A stretch of DNA of 64,000 nt from Candidatus Firestoneibacteriota bacterium (GTDB taxonomy: Bacteria; Oederibacteriota; D2-FULL-39-29): the NCBI GenBank assembly GCA_903891415.1, contig CAITEH010000058.1, positions 1 to 64,000 on the forward strand, given 5' to 3'. Positions within the stretch are counted from its first letter, which is position 1. Every line of letters starts with the position of its first letter. The position numbers and the translations under genes are program-made. The notes beneath the pieces are model-generated. The model had not been told where the DNA came from and did not search any database. It saw nothing but the letters and a program-made list of their open reading frames with translations. Below, in pieces: positions 8,896 through 19,256 of this stretch.

Positions 8896-11800
8896 TTATT
8901 CGGCCAGTATCGTGTTCCCTATTTCTTCCCACTTGGAATCGTCTATCACCGTGAGGCCTTTTCGCTTTGCTTTGGGGTCAGTTTCATCAATTGTATCCAG
9001 AAGTTCTCCCAGGTCTTTCAGCATGGTCTCCATTTTTGAAACATCTCCCTCGGCGTAATCCATTGATTTTATCGTCTTGGGTATGCATGCGGGAAGATTA
9101 TATCTGAAGGACTCTTCATAGACACGGGCACTGGCGCTGCCCAAAAGGCCGGAATTACCGCCCATGCCAAAATTCGCGAACCTGGAGACCGGGGCCCTCG
9201 TACTGTCGTCATCCAGAACATTTACCGTATTATAGGTATCGTTTTTTCCGGCGACCAATCCTGTTTTCCTGCCCAAAACAGCAGAACCGTAAATAAAACT
9301 ATGGTTACTTGTAGTCCCATCATAGTAGAAAAGATTATCGGTCTGGGAATAGAAAATAACCTTATTTAGATTCCGGACTACAAACTGCGGGTTGGTGGCC
9401 TGACTAAAGGTAATTTCTGAGGGTGGATGCAAGTCTTTGTTGGTATTCTCCTGAAAAGAAATATAGACCTGCCCCGCTGATATAACGGCTACAGGATTGG
9501 CCCTTTCGTCTCCCATAGTATAGGGGCAGGGAACCCAGACGCTTGAGTTATTCCAGTAACTGTAGTTGATACTCCCCAAATATACATCCTTTGTTGAAAC
9601 TATCGTTATTTTTTTCTTCGGCACGCCTGTAATGAATAACGGCACCTCCGCAAATATCAACCCGTACTTCGGCCAGTTATCCTCATCCAGCTGAGAAAGG
9701 TCCAGTCCCACATAATCCACCCACTGGTCGGTGCAGATAACCTTGTAGGGATTGTTAATGGCCCCACTCACGGATATTATTTCCTTCCTGTTCGATGTGT
9801 AGGTTATATTAACAGACTGAATTCCAATACTCTGCGGATCGCTGTTAATGAACTGAATTGAACCGTAGTCTATTTCTGCGTTTCCTCCGCCCTCAAGTAT
9901 ATAGCTTACTTCCCAGGCAAATGTCCCGCCCGGCCCGCCTATCGCAGGAATACCTGCCCCGGCAAAATCCGTAAAGGTAGTACCGTCCCCTTTTACCCAT
10001 GCTCCGCCGTGCCACCAGCCCTGCGGAACTCCAAGATAATTCACCACCGCGGTTTCACCTATATGCGAAACGGTTGCTGTATCTGTTTTAAAGAAGTTTA
10101 CATACGCTCCGGCAGCGGCTAAAGGCTGGTAATGCAGGCCTGCTGTTGCAGGGTAAGCAACCGGATCACCAACACAACCCATTTCTGGCCTGCCAAACCA
10201 GTACACGGCTCCAGCATGTGTCGTATGATCCCAGCCGGTCGGATTTACACCGGTTACCGTATTTCTTATCATAGGCCTTAGATTGACCTGCGCCCCGCCG
10301 CCGGCTTTTATCAAGCCTGAATGCGGTTCATATTGGGCAGTTCCCAAAGGGGCAGTGCGTTGCTCCCACTCAATCCAGCGCGAGTCATAGCCGGAAGCGC
10401 TTATCCCGTTCACTCCCCATTGCGGGCTCATATCAACCCCGTTGCCGTCTTTCGGCCCGGTAACAGGGATTGGGCTTGTTGTTATATCTTCCCGCCAGCC
10501 GGTACCAAAAGGCATCCCGTTATATTTTGAAAACCAGTGCCGGTTGCTATAGCCGTACTCATTCCCCGGATTAAGCGAGTAGTCATAAGTATTTATTACA
10601 GTGGCCGAGATCCCTCCCGGATTCATAAAAGAGGCCGTCTGATAGTACCTCCCCCACCCGTACTCCGCGTCAAGAGGGATCTCATTACTGAGAAAGTTCT
10701 TCATCACTACCGTGCCCCCGATTATATCCCAGTTCACAGGGCTTATCTGCGCATCCGGAAAATAATTCGTCGTATCGTTGGTACCGTAAAGCATATGGCA
10801 TTTATTCGCCTTGATAGGCGACCCGGCTCCTAAATTAAACCCCGGCCTGAAAATTATACTCGGATTGTTATACCAGTAACTTTCACCGCTGATTATCTGA
10901 TAATCATCATTATTGACATTCCAGCCCCCGACACTCAGATTTTTACAGGTGGCATAGGTGAAAGGATTATAATACGCAAAATCATAATCAACCATCGGGT
11001 TTAAAACCGTGGGAAAGGTCGCCAGTCCGCCGGGTTTGCCGTGCTGAAGAAAACTGACCACCTCTTCACCATGATTTACAAAAGGAAAAGGCGTTTTCCT
11101 TTTTGCACCCATATTATAAAAACCACCGATCTTGGCCCCGGGTATGGAGGTACTTTTGGTGTTCTTTATATAAAAATTCTCATCAATATACCTGTTGAAA
11201 ACATTATAGACCTCGTCTTTTGTCGGACAGTAGATATTATACGCCCCGTGGAATTTGTCCTGCAGAAGGTGCCTGGTCTTCCCGTCAAGCTGCTGGACAT
11301 CAAAGGTTACGTTGGGAGTGGACTGCGTGGGCACGGGCTGGTAATAGTCAAAATTCGGGTACCAGTAATTATTGTTAGTTATGATAGCATCATTGTACTG
11401 GAAAGCGCCCGGAACGACATTGCTGTCGGTATTGTGCGTAAAGTAATGCTGGTCTGTCGGGATCCCGGTCCAGTCAGGTGTACCCCATTTTACAACTCCT
11501 TCCCCGACCCTTACATCCCCGTCAAAGGGATACGGAACCCAGAAGGTCCCGTTACAGTGTATCGTGGGGCCTTTTAAAGTTTCACTCTTCATAAAATATG
11601 AATGATTAATTACATATCCGCTGGTTGAAGGCGAATCCCTGCTGACTGCCACAAAAAATGACCCGTTGGCGTAGACCGGCCCGATTATCCAATCCGAGTT
11701 TATTTTCATTCCCGAATCCCCGTTCCAGAAAAATAGATAATCCGTCGGTGAATCCATCCGGAGCCGCAGGATAAGGGACACCCTGAAACCGTCCGTCCTT

Positions 11801-12237
11801 TCTTCGGGAAGATATTCGTCCAGCCGTTTGTACTTTTCAATCGGTACGGTTATTCCTTCCGACGCTATAATTATTTCATGCACGCCCGGCCCGTTTATCG
11901 GGGAGATCCCGACTTTATACGAACCGCTGACCGTTCCGTCGCTGTTGGTTCCAAAATTTTTCCCTTTGGCCAGGCCCTTGCAGATGCTGACAATTCCGCT
12001 GTAGCCGTTGTTCTTATCCGGGTCCAATTCGGGATCAAACCAGTTCTTTACCACATAATATTTTGCTTCAGAAAGCCCCGCTTTTGCTATCCAGAAGGCC
12101 TTTTCACTTTCGGAACTTTTTGTTATATGCATGTAGTTGAGGAGGGTAAGCTGCAGGAGAACACCGGCAAGAAAGAGAAGCATTACCATAAGGACTAATG
12201 TCAATACTAAGACCGACCCCTTTTCTTTTCTTCTCAT
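8896..12237 (-). CDS. PilX-type/prepilin-like large surface protein (tandem copy 2)
   Basis: N-term MRRKEKGSVLVLTLVLMVMLLFLAGVLLQLTLLNYMHITKSSESEKAFWIAKAGLSEAKYYV (PilX N-terminal-like). ORF track starts at 12279; the ATG at 12237 matches the start of the neighbouring paralogue. Confidence 0.7.
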   Translation of the reverse strand: MRRKEKGSVLVLTLVLMVMLLFLAGVLLQLTLLNYMHITKSSESEKAFWIAKAGLSEAKYYVVKNWFDPELDPDKNNGYSGIVSICKGLAKGKNFGTNSDGTVSGSYKVGISPINGPGVHEIIIASEGITVPIEKYKRLDEYLPEERTDGFRVSLILRLRMDSPTDYLFFWNGDSGMKINSDWIIGPVYANGSFFVAVSRDSPSTSGYVINHSYFMKSETLKGPTIHCNGTFWVPYPFDGDVRVGEGVVKWGTPDWTGIPTDQHYFTHNTDSNVVPGAFQYNDAIITNNNYWYPNFDYYQPVPTQSTPNVTFDVQQLDGKTRHLLQDKFHGAYNIYCPTKDEVYNVFNRYIDENFYIKNTKSTSIPGAKIGGFYNMGAKRKTPFPFVNHGEEVVSFLQHGKPGGLATFPTVLNPMVDYDFAYYNPFTYATCKNLSVGGWNVNNDDYQIISGESYWYNNPSIIFRPGFNLGAGSPIKANKCHMLYGTNDTTNYFPDAQISPVNWDIIGGTVVMKNFLSNEIPLDAEYGWGRYYQTASFMNPGGISATVINTYDYSLNPGNEYGYSNRHWFSKYNGMPFGTGWREDITTSPIPVTGPKDGNGVDMSPQWGVNGISASGYDSRWIEWEQRTAPLGTAQYEPHSGLIKAGGGAQVNLRPMIRNTVTGVNPTGWDHTTHAGAVYWFGRPEMGCVGDPVAYPATAGLHYQPLAAAGAYVNFFKTDTATVSHIGETAVVNYLGVPQGWWHGGAWVKGDGTTFTDFAGAGIPAIGGPGGTFAWEVSYILEGGGNAEIDYGSIQFINSDPQSIGIQSVNITYTSNRKEIISVSGAINNPYKVICTDQWVDYVGLDLSQLDEDNWPKYGLIFAEVPLFITGVPKKKITIVSTKDVYLGSINYSYWNNSSVWVPCPYTMGDERANPVAVISAGQVYISFQENTNKDLHPPSEITFSQATNPQFVVRNLNKVIFYSQTDNLFYYDGTTSNHSFIYGSAVLGRKTGLVAGKNDTYNTVNVLDDDSTRAPVSRFANFGMGGNSGLLGSASARVYEESFRYNLPACIPKTIKSMDYAEGDVSKMETMLKDLGELLDTIDETDPKAKRKGLTVIDDSKWEEIGNTILAE

Positions 12238-12340
12238 AAAACCCCTCCGAAAACTCTTCCATATTATGTTGCCGGGCATTAAGCCCTGACCCTGTATATA
12301 GTTTAAAATATGATTAGCAGGTTGTCAAGAGAAAATATCC

Positions 12341-15300
12341 CTATTCTGCCAGTATCGTATTCCCTATTTCTTCCCACTTGGAGTCGTCTATCGCCGTCAG
12401 GCCTTTTCTCTTTATTTGCGGGTTAGTTTCATCCAAAGTTCCCAGAAGCACTTCCAATTCCTTCAGCATGGTCTCCATTTTTGAAACATCTCCCTCGGCA
12501 TAATCCATGGACTTTATGGTCTTGGGTATGCATGCGGGAAGATTATACCTGAAAGATTCTTCATAGGCACGGGCACTGTTGCTTCCTAAAAGGCCCGCGT
12601 CACCGCCCATGCCAAAATTCGCAAACCTGGAGAATGGGGCCCTGGTACTATCGCTGTCAAGAACATTTACGGTATTAAAAGTGTCATTTTTACCTGCGAT
12701 CAGCCCGGTTTTTCTCCCCAGGACCGCGGAACCATAAATATAACTATGATTATTTGGTGTTCCGTCACAGTAGAAAAGGTTGTCGGTCTGGGAATAAAAA
12801 ATAACCTTATTTAGATTTCTTACGACCAGCTTTGAATTAGTGCCCTGGCTCCTCATAATTTCCGAGGCCGGATATAGATCTTTGTTCGTATTTTCCTGGA
12901 AAGAAATATAGACCTGCCCCGCCGATATTACCGCCACCGGATTTGCCCGTTCATCACCCATAACATAGGGACAGGGGACCCAGGCGCTTGCATTATTCCA
13001 GTAACTGTAATTGATACTCCCCAGGTAGACATCCTTCGTTGAAACTATCGTAATTTTTTTCTTCGGTACACCCGTAATGAACAACGGCACTTCGGCAAAG
13101 ATCAAGCCGTACTTCGGCCAGTTATCCTCATCCAGCTGGGAAAGGTACAAACCCACATAATCCACCCACTGGTCGGTGCAGACAACCTTGTAGGGATTGT
13201 TAATGGCCCCGCTCACGGAGATTATTTCCTTCCTGTTGGACGTATAGGTAACGGTGACATCCTGAATTCCGATACTCTGCGGATCGCTGTTAATGAATTG
13301 GATCGAACCATAATCGATCTCATGATTTCCACCACCCTCAAGCGTGTAGCTGACTTCCCAGGCAAACGCTCCGCCCGGCCCGCCTATCGCAGGAATTCCA
13401 ACCCCAGGAAAATCAGAAAAAGTAGTACCGTCAGCTTTTACCCATGCTCCGCCGTGCCACCACCCCTGAGGGACTCCAAGATAATTTACAACCGCCTTTT
13501 CTCCCACATGAGAAACAGTAGCTGTATCTGTTTTAAAGAAGTTTACATACGCTCCGGCCGCGGCTAAAGGCTGGTAATGCACGTTTGCTGTTGCAGGATA
13601 GGCAGCCGGATCACTGATACAGCCCATTTCTGGCACGCCGTACCAGTAAACGGCTCCTCCATGCGTCGTGTGCCCCCATCCGGTGGGATTAACCCCGGTT
13701 ACCGTATTTCTTATCATAGGCCTTAGATTGATCTGCGCTCCGCCGCCGGCTTTTATTATTCCGCAATGCGGTTCGTATTCGGCAATACCTTTCGCGGGTG
13801 CCCGGACCTCCCAGTCACTCCAGCGTGAATCGAAACCGGAACTGCTTATTCCGTTTACCCCCCATTGCGGGCTCATGTCAGCACCGTACCCATCTTTAGG
13901 CCCGGTAACAGGTATCGGGCTTGTTGTTATATCTTCCCGCCAGCCGGTCCCGAAAGGCATCCCGTTATATTTTGACAGCCAATGCCGGTTCCTGAAACCA
14001 TACTCATTCCCCGGAGTTGGCGAGTAATCATAGGTGTCTATTACCGTCGCCGCGATCCCCCCGGGATTCATAAAGGAGGCCGTCTGGTAGAACCTGCCCC
14101 ACCCGTACTCAGCATCAAGCGGGATCTCATTACTGATAAAATTCTTCATCACTACCGTGCCCCCGATTATATCCCAGTTCACGGAGCTTATCTGCGCATC
14201 AGGAAAATAATTCGTTGTATCATTCGTTCCGTAGAGCATATGGCATTTATTCGCCTTGACAGGCGACCCGGCTCCCAAATTAAATCCCGGCCTGAAAATT
14301 ATACTTGGATTGCTCCACCAGAAACTTTCACCGCTGATTATCTGGTAATCATCATTATTGACATTCCACCCCCCGACACTCAGATTTTTACAGGTGGCAT
14401 AGGCGAAAGGATTATAATACGCAAAATCATAATCAACCATCGGATTTAGGACCGTGGGAAAGGTCGCCAGGCCTCCGATTTTTCCGTGCTGGAGGAAACT
14501 TACCACCTCTTCACCATGATTCACAAAAGGAAAAGGTGTTTTTCTTTTTGCCGCCATGTTATAAAAGCCCCCCACCTTACCTCCGGGAATGGAGGTACTT
14601 TTTGTGCTCTTTATATGAAAATTCTCGTCAATATACCTGTTGAAAACGCCATAGACTTCGTCTTTTGTCGGGCAGTATATATTATATGCCCCGTGGAATT
14701 TATCCTGGAGCAGATGCCTGGTCTTGCCGTCCAGTTGCTGGACATCAAAGGTTACATTAGGCGTGGACTGCGTGGGCACAGGTTGATAGTAGTCAAAATT
14801 TGGATAGTAATAGTTATTATTAGTAATGATCAAGTCATTGTATTGAAAAGCTGCAGGAACAGCATTGCTGTCGGTATTGTGCGTAAAGTAATGCTGGTCC
14901 GTCGGGATCCCGGTCCAGTCGGCCGCTCCCCATTTTACCACCCCTTCTCCGACCCTTACGTCCCCTTCAAAAGGATACGGCACCCAGAAAGTCCCGTTAC
15001 AGTGTATCGCCGGGCCTTTCAGGGTTTCACTCTTCAGAAAATACGAATGATTAATGACATACCCGGAGGTTGAAGGAGCATCTTTGCCGACAGCGACAAA
15101 AAAAGAGCCATTAGCGTAGACCGGCCCGATTATCCAGTTCGAGTCCATTTTCATCCCCGAATCCCCGTTCCAGAAAAAAAGATAGTCCGTCGGTGAATCC
15201 ATCCGGAGCCGCAGGATAAGGGACACCCTGAAGCCATCCGTCCTTTCTTCGGGAAGATATTCGTCCAGCCACTTGTACTTTTCTATCGGGACCGTAATGC

Positions 15301-15682
15301 CTTCCGACGCGATAATTATTTCATGCACGCCCGGCCCGTTTATCGGGGAGATCCCGACTTTATACGAACCGCTGGCTGTGCCGTCGCTGTTGGTCCCAAA
15401 ATTTTTGCCTTTGGCCAGTCCTTTGCAGATGCTGACAATTCCGTTATAGCCGTTATTTTTATCCGGATCCAATTCGGGATCAAACCAGTTCTTTACCACA
15501 TAATATTTTGCTTCAGAAAGCCCGGCTTTTGCGATCCAGAAGGCCTGTTCACTTTCGGAACTTATTGTGATATGCATGTAATTGAGGAGAGTAAGCTGCA
15601 GAAGAACACCGGCAAGAAAAAGAAGCATGACCATAAGGACCAAAGTTAATACCAGTATTGAACCTTTTTCTTTTTTTCTCAC
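12341..15682 (-). CDS. PilX-type/prepilin-like large surface protein (tandem copy 1)
   Basis: Collinear over its whole length with 8896-12237 and highly similar throughout. Confidence 0.7.
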   Translation of the reverse strand: MRKKEKGSILVLTLVLMVMLLFLAGVLLQLTLLNYMHITISSESEQAFWIAKAGLSEAKYYVVKNWFDPELDPDKNNGYNGIVSICKGLAKGKNFGTNSDGTASGSYKVGISPINGPGVHEIIIASEGITVPIEKYKWLDEYLPEERTDGFRVSLILRLRMDSPTDYLFFWNGDSGMKMDSNWIIGPVYANGSFFVAVGKDAPSTSGYVINHSYFLKSETLKGPAIHCNGTFWVPYPFEGDVRVGEGVVKWGAADWTGIPTDQHYFTHNTDSNAVPAAFQYNDLIITNNNYYYPNFDYYQPVPTQSTPNVTFDVQQLDGKTRHLLQDKFHGAYNIYCPTKDEVYGVFNRYIDENFHIKSTKSTSIPGGKVGGFYNMAAKRKTPFPFVNHGEEVVSFLQHGKIGGLATFPTVLNPMVDYDFAYYNPFAYATCKNLSVGGWNVNNDDYQIISGESFWWSNPSIIFRPGFNLGAGSPVKANKCHMLYGTNDTTNYFPDAQISSVNWDIIGGTVVMKNFISNEIPLDAEYGWGRFYQTASFMNPGGIAATVIDTYDYSPTPGNEYGFRNRHWLSKYNGMPFGTGWREDITTSPIPVTGPKDGYGADMSPQWGVNGISSSGFDSRWSDWEVRAPAKGIAEYEPHCGIIKAGGGAQINLRPMIRNTVTGVNPTGWGHTTHGGAVYWYGVPEMGCISDPAAYPATANVHYQPLAAAGAYVNFFKTDTATVSHVGEKAVVNYLGVPQGWWHGGAWVKADGTTFSDFPGVGIPAIGGPGGAFAWEVSYTLEGGGNHEIDYGSIQFINSDPQSIGIQDVTVTYTSNRKEIISVSGAINNPYKVVCTDQWVDYVGLYLSQLDEDNWPKYGLIFAEVPLFITGVPKKKITIVSTKDVYLGSINYSYWNNASAWVPCPYVMGDERANPVAVISAGQVYISFQENTNKDLYPASEIMRSQGTNSKLVVRNLNKVIFYSQTDNLFYCDGTPNNHSYIYGSAVLGRKTGLIAGKNDTFNTVNVLDSDSTRAPFSRFANFGMGGDAGLLGSNSARAYEESFRYNLPACIPKTIKSMDYAEGDVSKMETMLKELEVLLGTLDETNPQIKRKGLTAIDDSKWEEIGNTILAE

Positions 15683-15758
15683 TGAACCCGCCCAAAAACT
15701 CTTTTACATTTGTGTTGTACTGCCGGCAGCAGCGCGCGCGCTTAAAAAAACCTTATCT

Positions 15759-17210
15759 TCACTCTATTTCCACCGGGCACATTTTGTAACTATCCTTAAA
15801 GGAAAATTTAACCAGGTATCTCCCTTTAAGCTTCTGTTCCGGAACAAGGCTTGTACCGTCCCAGCTTTCACTCATCCCGCCGTTGCTTGCGGTAGTTTTG
15901 CTTAAAATATTACCAAGTAATTTCACCCCGGTTTCATCGAAAAGGTCAACCTGTACATTCCCGGTCCCGAGGCAGCCGGCATAGAATTTCATCCGCTCGC
16001 CTGCCTTTATTTTATCTGGAATACAGACGGCCGCGGTAATGTCTTTCATCGGGTAAACAGGTATGGCAGGTATTTTAACTTCCCCGGCAACATACTTTCT
16101 TTTAAAAGATACGGGTTCTTTCAGGGTAACATTTTTCATATAATCCAGTTCTATCTCGGCAGAGGCCCCGTGCTGTTTTTCAAGCTCGCTTTTTTTAAGC
16201 GCGCGGAGTACAGCGTTAAAATCTACCAGCCCGTCCCACAGGCAGCCGGCCTCCGTATTGCCGTCCGCGCTTTTGAAAACCGGATTTTTTTCGTCCTTGT
16301 TCCACATCCAGAGGTTTGTGTTAATTATCCGCTCCAGATCTTTTTGCTCGAAGACCAGCCCCGAATGATAGGCCTCGGCGATATCATGGATCTCCGCGTA
16401 CTGGTACCCGGACCTGGACGGATGGACGCTGACCCAGTGCTTGGGAATGGAACCGATATCCCAGGGGTTATAAGGTTCCCAGTAATTCCAGACATACCGG
16501 TCTTCATCTTCAAAATATCTGAACCTGCTCTTAAAAATGGCAAATAATTTTTCGGCTTTGGCCCTGTAAAATTCCTCTTTTGTTATCCTGTAGATCCTCA
16601 AGGCAACAAGCGCAACGACATTTTGTTTGTTAAAAGGAAGATTTAATTTTTTTGAAGGAAAAGTTACCCATTCTCTTGTTTTCTGGTCTATGTACCGCTC
16701 CGAAGTTGAATAGCCCGCCCCGGTCAGATATTCATACCAGGTCCCGCGTTTATCCCATTTTTCAATATAATGTTTTTTCGCGAGTTCAATATACTCCCTG
16801 GCTTTATCCTCGTATTTCGCCCTGATGGAACGGTCTTTTAAAACTACCTCCGCAAATCTCAAGAACTCTCTTATCAAGACACCGTCTCCCACATGACAGT
16901 CCGAGTCCACTTTTGCGTCATATTCATACGGGCCGACCCAGCCCTTATAGCCGTCCGGAGAAACCTCCATTTTGGAAATAAGCCAGTCAAAATATTTTAC
17001 GCCCTCATCAAGCCATTTTGTATCCTTGTAGGCCTGGTAAGCCGTGACATAAGCGGTTATACCGTAAGCCGCGTGCCAGCAGAAGTCCTCACCCCGGGGA
17101 TTTATTTTAAGCTGCCCGTTATTTTGCATATCATTGCGATAGGCAGCCGGATCCGGAGCGGAAAAACACAGGCAGGGTATAAACAGGAAAGCAAGAAAAT
17201 ATTTAGGCAT
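15759..17210 (-). CDS. Secreted protein, possibly alpha/alpha-barrel (glycan-processing-like), with C-terminal FlgD-like Ig segment
   Basis: Signal peptide; helical W/Y-rich central region (..FCWHAAYGITAYVTAYQAYKDTKWLDEGVKYFDWLISKM..); C-term ..VQVDLFDETGVKLLG..SWDGTS..GRYLVKFSF. Confidence 0.5.
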   Translation of the reverse strand: MPKYFLAFLFIPCLCFSAPDPAAYRNDMQNNGQLKINPRGEDFCWHAAYGITAYVTAYQAYKDTKWLDEGVKYFDWLISKMEVSPDGYKGWVGPYEYDAKVDSDCHVGDGVLIREFLRFAEVVLKDRSIRAKYEDKAREYIELAKKHYIEKWDKRGTWYEYLTGAGYSTSERYIDQKTREWVTFPSKKLNLPFNKQNVVALVALRIYRITKEEFYRAKAEKLFAIFKSRFRYFEDEDRYVWNYWEPYNPWDIGSIPKHWVSVHPSRSGYQYAEIHDIAEAYHSGLVFEQKDLERIINTNLWMWNKDEKNPVFKSADGNTEAGCLWDGLVDFNAVLRALKKSELEKQHGASAEIELDYMKNVTLKEPVSFKRKYVAGEVKIPAIPVYPMKDITAAVCIPDKIKAGERMKFYAGCLGTGNVQVDLFDETGVKLLGNILSKTTASNGGMSESWDGTSLVPEQKLKGRYLVKFSFKDSYKMCPVEIE

Positions 17211-17665
17211 AAGTCAGGCCTCCTTTTTTCCAATAGCATTGTCTTATAACCTATTTATTCAAGTTTTGCAAGTAATTTTCCAACTCAACTCCAACTCAGC
17301 CACATATCGGGGATTGTCCTTATCGGCAATCAGTGTTTTACTTTCCTAAATAGATTGCCGGAAATCCCTCGTCTATGTAAAAAGGTAGCTGCATCCCTTC
17401 AAGGTGTGAAAAATGCTTTAAAACACGCAACTTAAAAACTGAAAACATCATTTTATCATACTGAGCTGCTCTTTGCGAAGTATCCTTGCCTTTCATTAAA
17501 GAACAGAGATCCTTCGCATCATACCACTCAGGATGACAAGAAAGTGGGAAACTCCTGATACCATACTTTTCCAAAGCATTTCAGGGGGGTACTATCTGCC
17601 TTCCCATTCCCACTCCTGAGGCGGTAATTATTGCTTCTATTTTAAAAAAGTGTTAGAATCTTTTT

Positions 17666-18994
17666 ATGAAACTGATAAATATTTACCCGGAAATTTCCGC
17701 GGGCAAAATAAAGCCCGTGCACGGCATAAATAACGGGCCTGTCTCTTACGGGGCTATGGTAGATGTTTCAAGCTATTACAAAGAGATCCGCTTCCCCTTT
17801 ATCCGCCTGCATGATACCAACTGGCCGTATCCGAGAGAAGTTGACATTTACACTATTTTTCCTGACTTTTCTAAAAACCCTGCAGATACAAAGAGCTATG
17901 ATTTCTCAAGAACGGACACCTATATCAGCTCCATCCTTACGGCAGGGTCAAAGATCGTATTCCGGCTCGGAGTAAGTATTGAACACACAAAGAAAAAGTA
18001 TTACGTGCACCCTCCCGAAGATCCCGATAAATGGGCAAAGATCTGCCTCGGAATAATAAAGCATTACAATGACGGCTGGGCAAAGGGCTTCAAATATAAT
18101 ATCAAATACTGGGAGATCTGGAACGAGCCGGACAATCCTGATAAGAACTGTATGTGGACCGGCACCGTGAAAGCTTACCTGGAGCTTTACAAGGCGGCCT
18201 CAAGAGCAATAAAAAAATACGACCCGGAATTAAAAGTAGGCGGCTTTTCCGCGACCATGGTTAACCCGGAATTTGATGCCCAATTTTTTAAGTTCTGCAG
18301 GAAAAATAAGCTCCCTCTTGATTTTTTTTCCTGGCACACCTACACCGCCGACCCGGAAAAGATCAAAGCCAACGCAAATTATGTAAAAGAAATGCTTGTC
18401 CGGCATGGCTACTTGAAAACAGAAAGCCACTTCAACGAGTGGAACTACTGGCCGCATGAAGCCGCCAGGCCGGCCTTTAGAGCCGGCAATGAATATAATA
18501 CCGAAAGAACTTTTGAGCGGGCAAAAAGCGAGGAAGGCGCCAGCTTTGACGCCGGGATACTTCTCCTGCTTCAGGACCTGCCGGTAGATGTTGCCAACTA
18601 CTATGACGGCCAGCCCACCTCCCTGTGGAGTTTGTTTAACAACTACGGCGTGCCGCAAAAAAATTACTATGCTTTTAAAGCCTTCAAGGAACTTTACAAC
18701 TACCGGGACAGGATCAAAACCGAAATTATTGAGGGCCGGGAGGGATTTTTTTGCTGCGCGGGAATAAAAAGAAAAACCGGTGAAATAGCCGTGTTAATGA
18801 GTAATTTTTCAGAAAAAGAAAGCAATTACAAACTTAATTTTACGGGTAAACCCGGGGAAATATCTTCCTGCAACAAATATGTTCTTGATAGAACAAAAAA
18901 TCTTGAATTTACCGGGAAAAGATATTTTAAGCGCTCAACCGGTCTGCTTATTTCCGTTAAAAAACATTCGGTAGTTTTACTGAAGATCAAATAG
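17666..18994 (+). CDS. GH39-like beta-xylosidase family glycoside hydrolase
   Basis: ..IKYWEIWNEPDNPDKNCMWTGT.. (NEP acid/base motif) and ..ESHFNEWNYWP.. (candidate nucleophile). Confidence 0.75.
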   Translation: MKLINIYPEISAGKIKPVHGINNGPVSYGAMVDVSSYYKEIRFPFIRLHDTNWPYPREVDIYTIFPDFSKNPADTKSYDFSRTDTYISSILTAGSKIVFRLGVSIEHTKKKYYVHPPEDPDKWAKICLGIIKHYNDGWAKGFKYNIKYWEIWNEPDNPDKNCMWTGTVKAYLELYKAASRAIKKYDPELKVGGFSATMVNPEFDAQFFKFCRKNKLPLDFFSWHTYTADPEKIKANANYVKEMLVRHGYLKTESHFNEWNYWPHEAARPAFRAGNEYNTERTFERAKSEEGASFDAGILLLLQDLPVDVANYYDGQPTSLWSLFNNYGVPQKNYYAFKAFKELYNYRDRIKTEIIEGREGFFCCAGIKRKTGEIAVLMSNFSEKESNYKLNFTGKPGEISSCNKYVLDRTKNLEFTGKRYFKRSTGLLISVKKHSVVLLKIK

Positions 18995-18999
18995 TGTGA

Positions 19000-19232
19000 A
19001 AAGGCAGTTAAAAAGAACCTTGTAATAGTAGCTCTAGTTATCTGCGCAGCTTTGTCATCCTGAGTCTCTTTTGACGAAGGATCTCTGTATCTTAAGTCTG
19101 AAAAGCAGGGATGTTTCGCCAAAAAAAGGCTCAACATGACAACAAAAAGACTGGATAGGCAATCTAAATCAGAAGAAGTGCTTGTAAAAATAGACGTAAG
19201 CATAAATTTACTAAAAGAAGTTTGACAGTACC
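19000..19232 (-). repeat. ~230-bp interspersed repeat, copy A (inverted relative to B and C)
   Basis: Reverse complement matches 20452-20687 and 31980-32236 (core GGATTTAGATTGCCTATCCAGTC...GGCGAAACATCCCTGCTTTTCAGACTTAA...). Confidence 0.9.
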
Positions 19233-19256
19233 ATAAAAGGCAGAAGGGAGAACCTT

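Noticed and set aside
11041-11577. Long plus-strand ORFs antisense to the PilX-type genes (also 14486-15073, 13982-14449)
   Set aside because: Shadow ORFs of strongly coding minus-strand genes; compositionally odd and conserved only because the sense gene is duplicated.
17338-17574. 78-aa minus-strand ORF
   Set aside because: Lies in a GATCCTTCG/CAGGATGACA interspersed repeat; sequence (CHPEWYDAKDLCSLMKGKDTS) is repeat translation.
18826-19203. 125-aa minus ORF and related 31898-32440 plus ORF (shared LDCLSSLF.VMLS)
   Set aside because: Similarity comes from the shared ~230-bp non-coding repeat, not a protein family.
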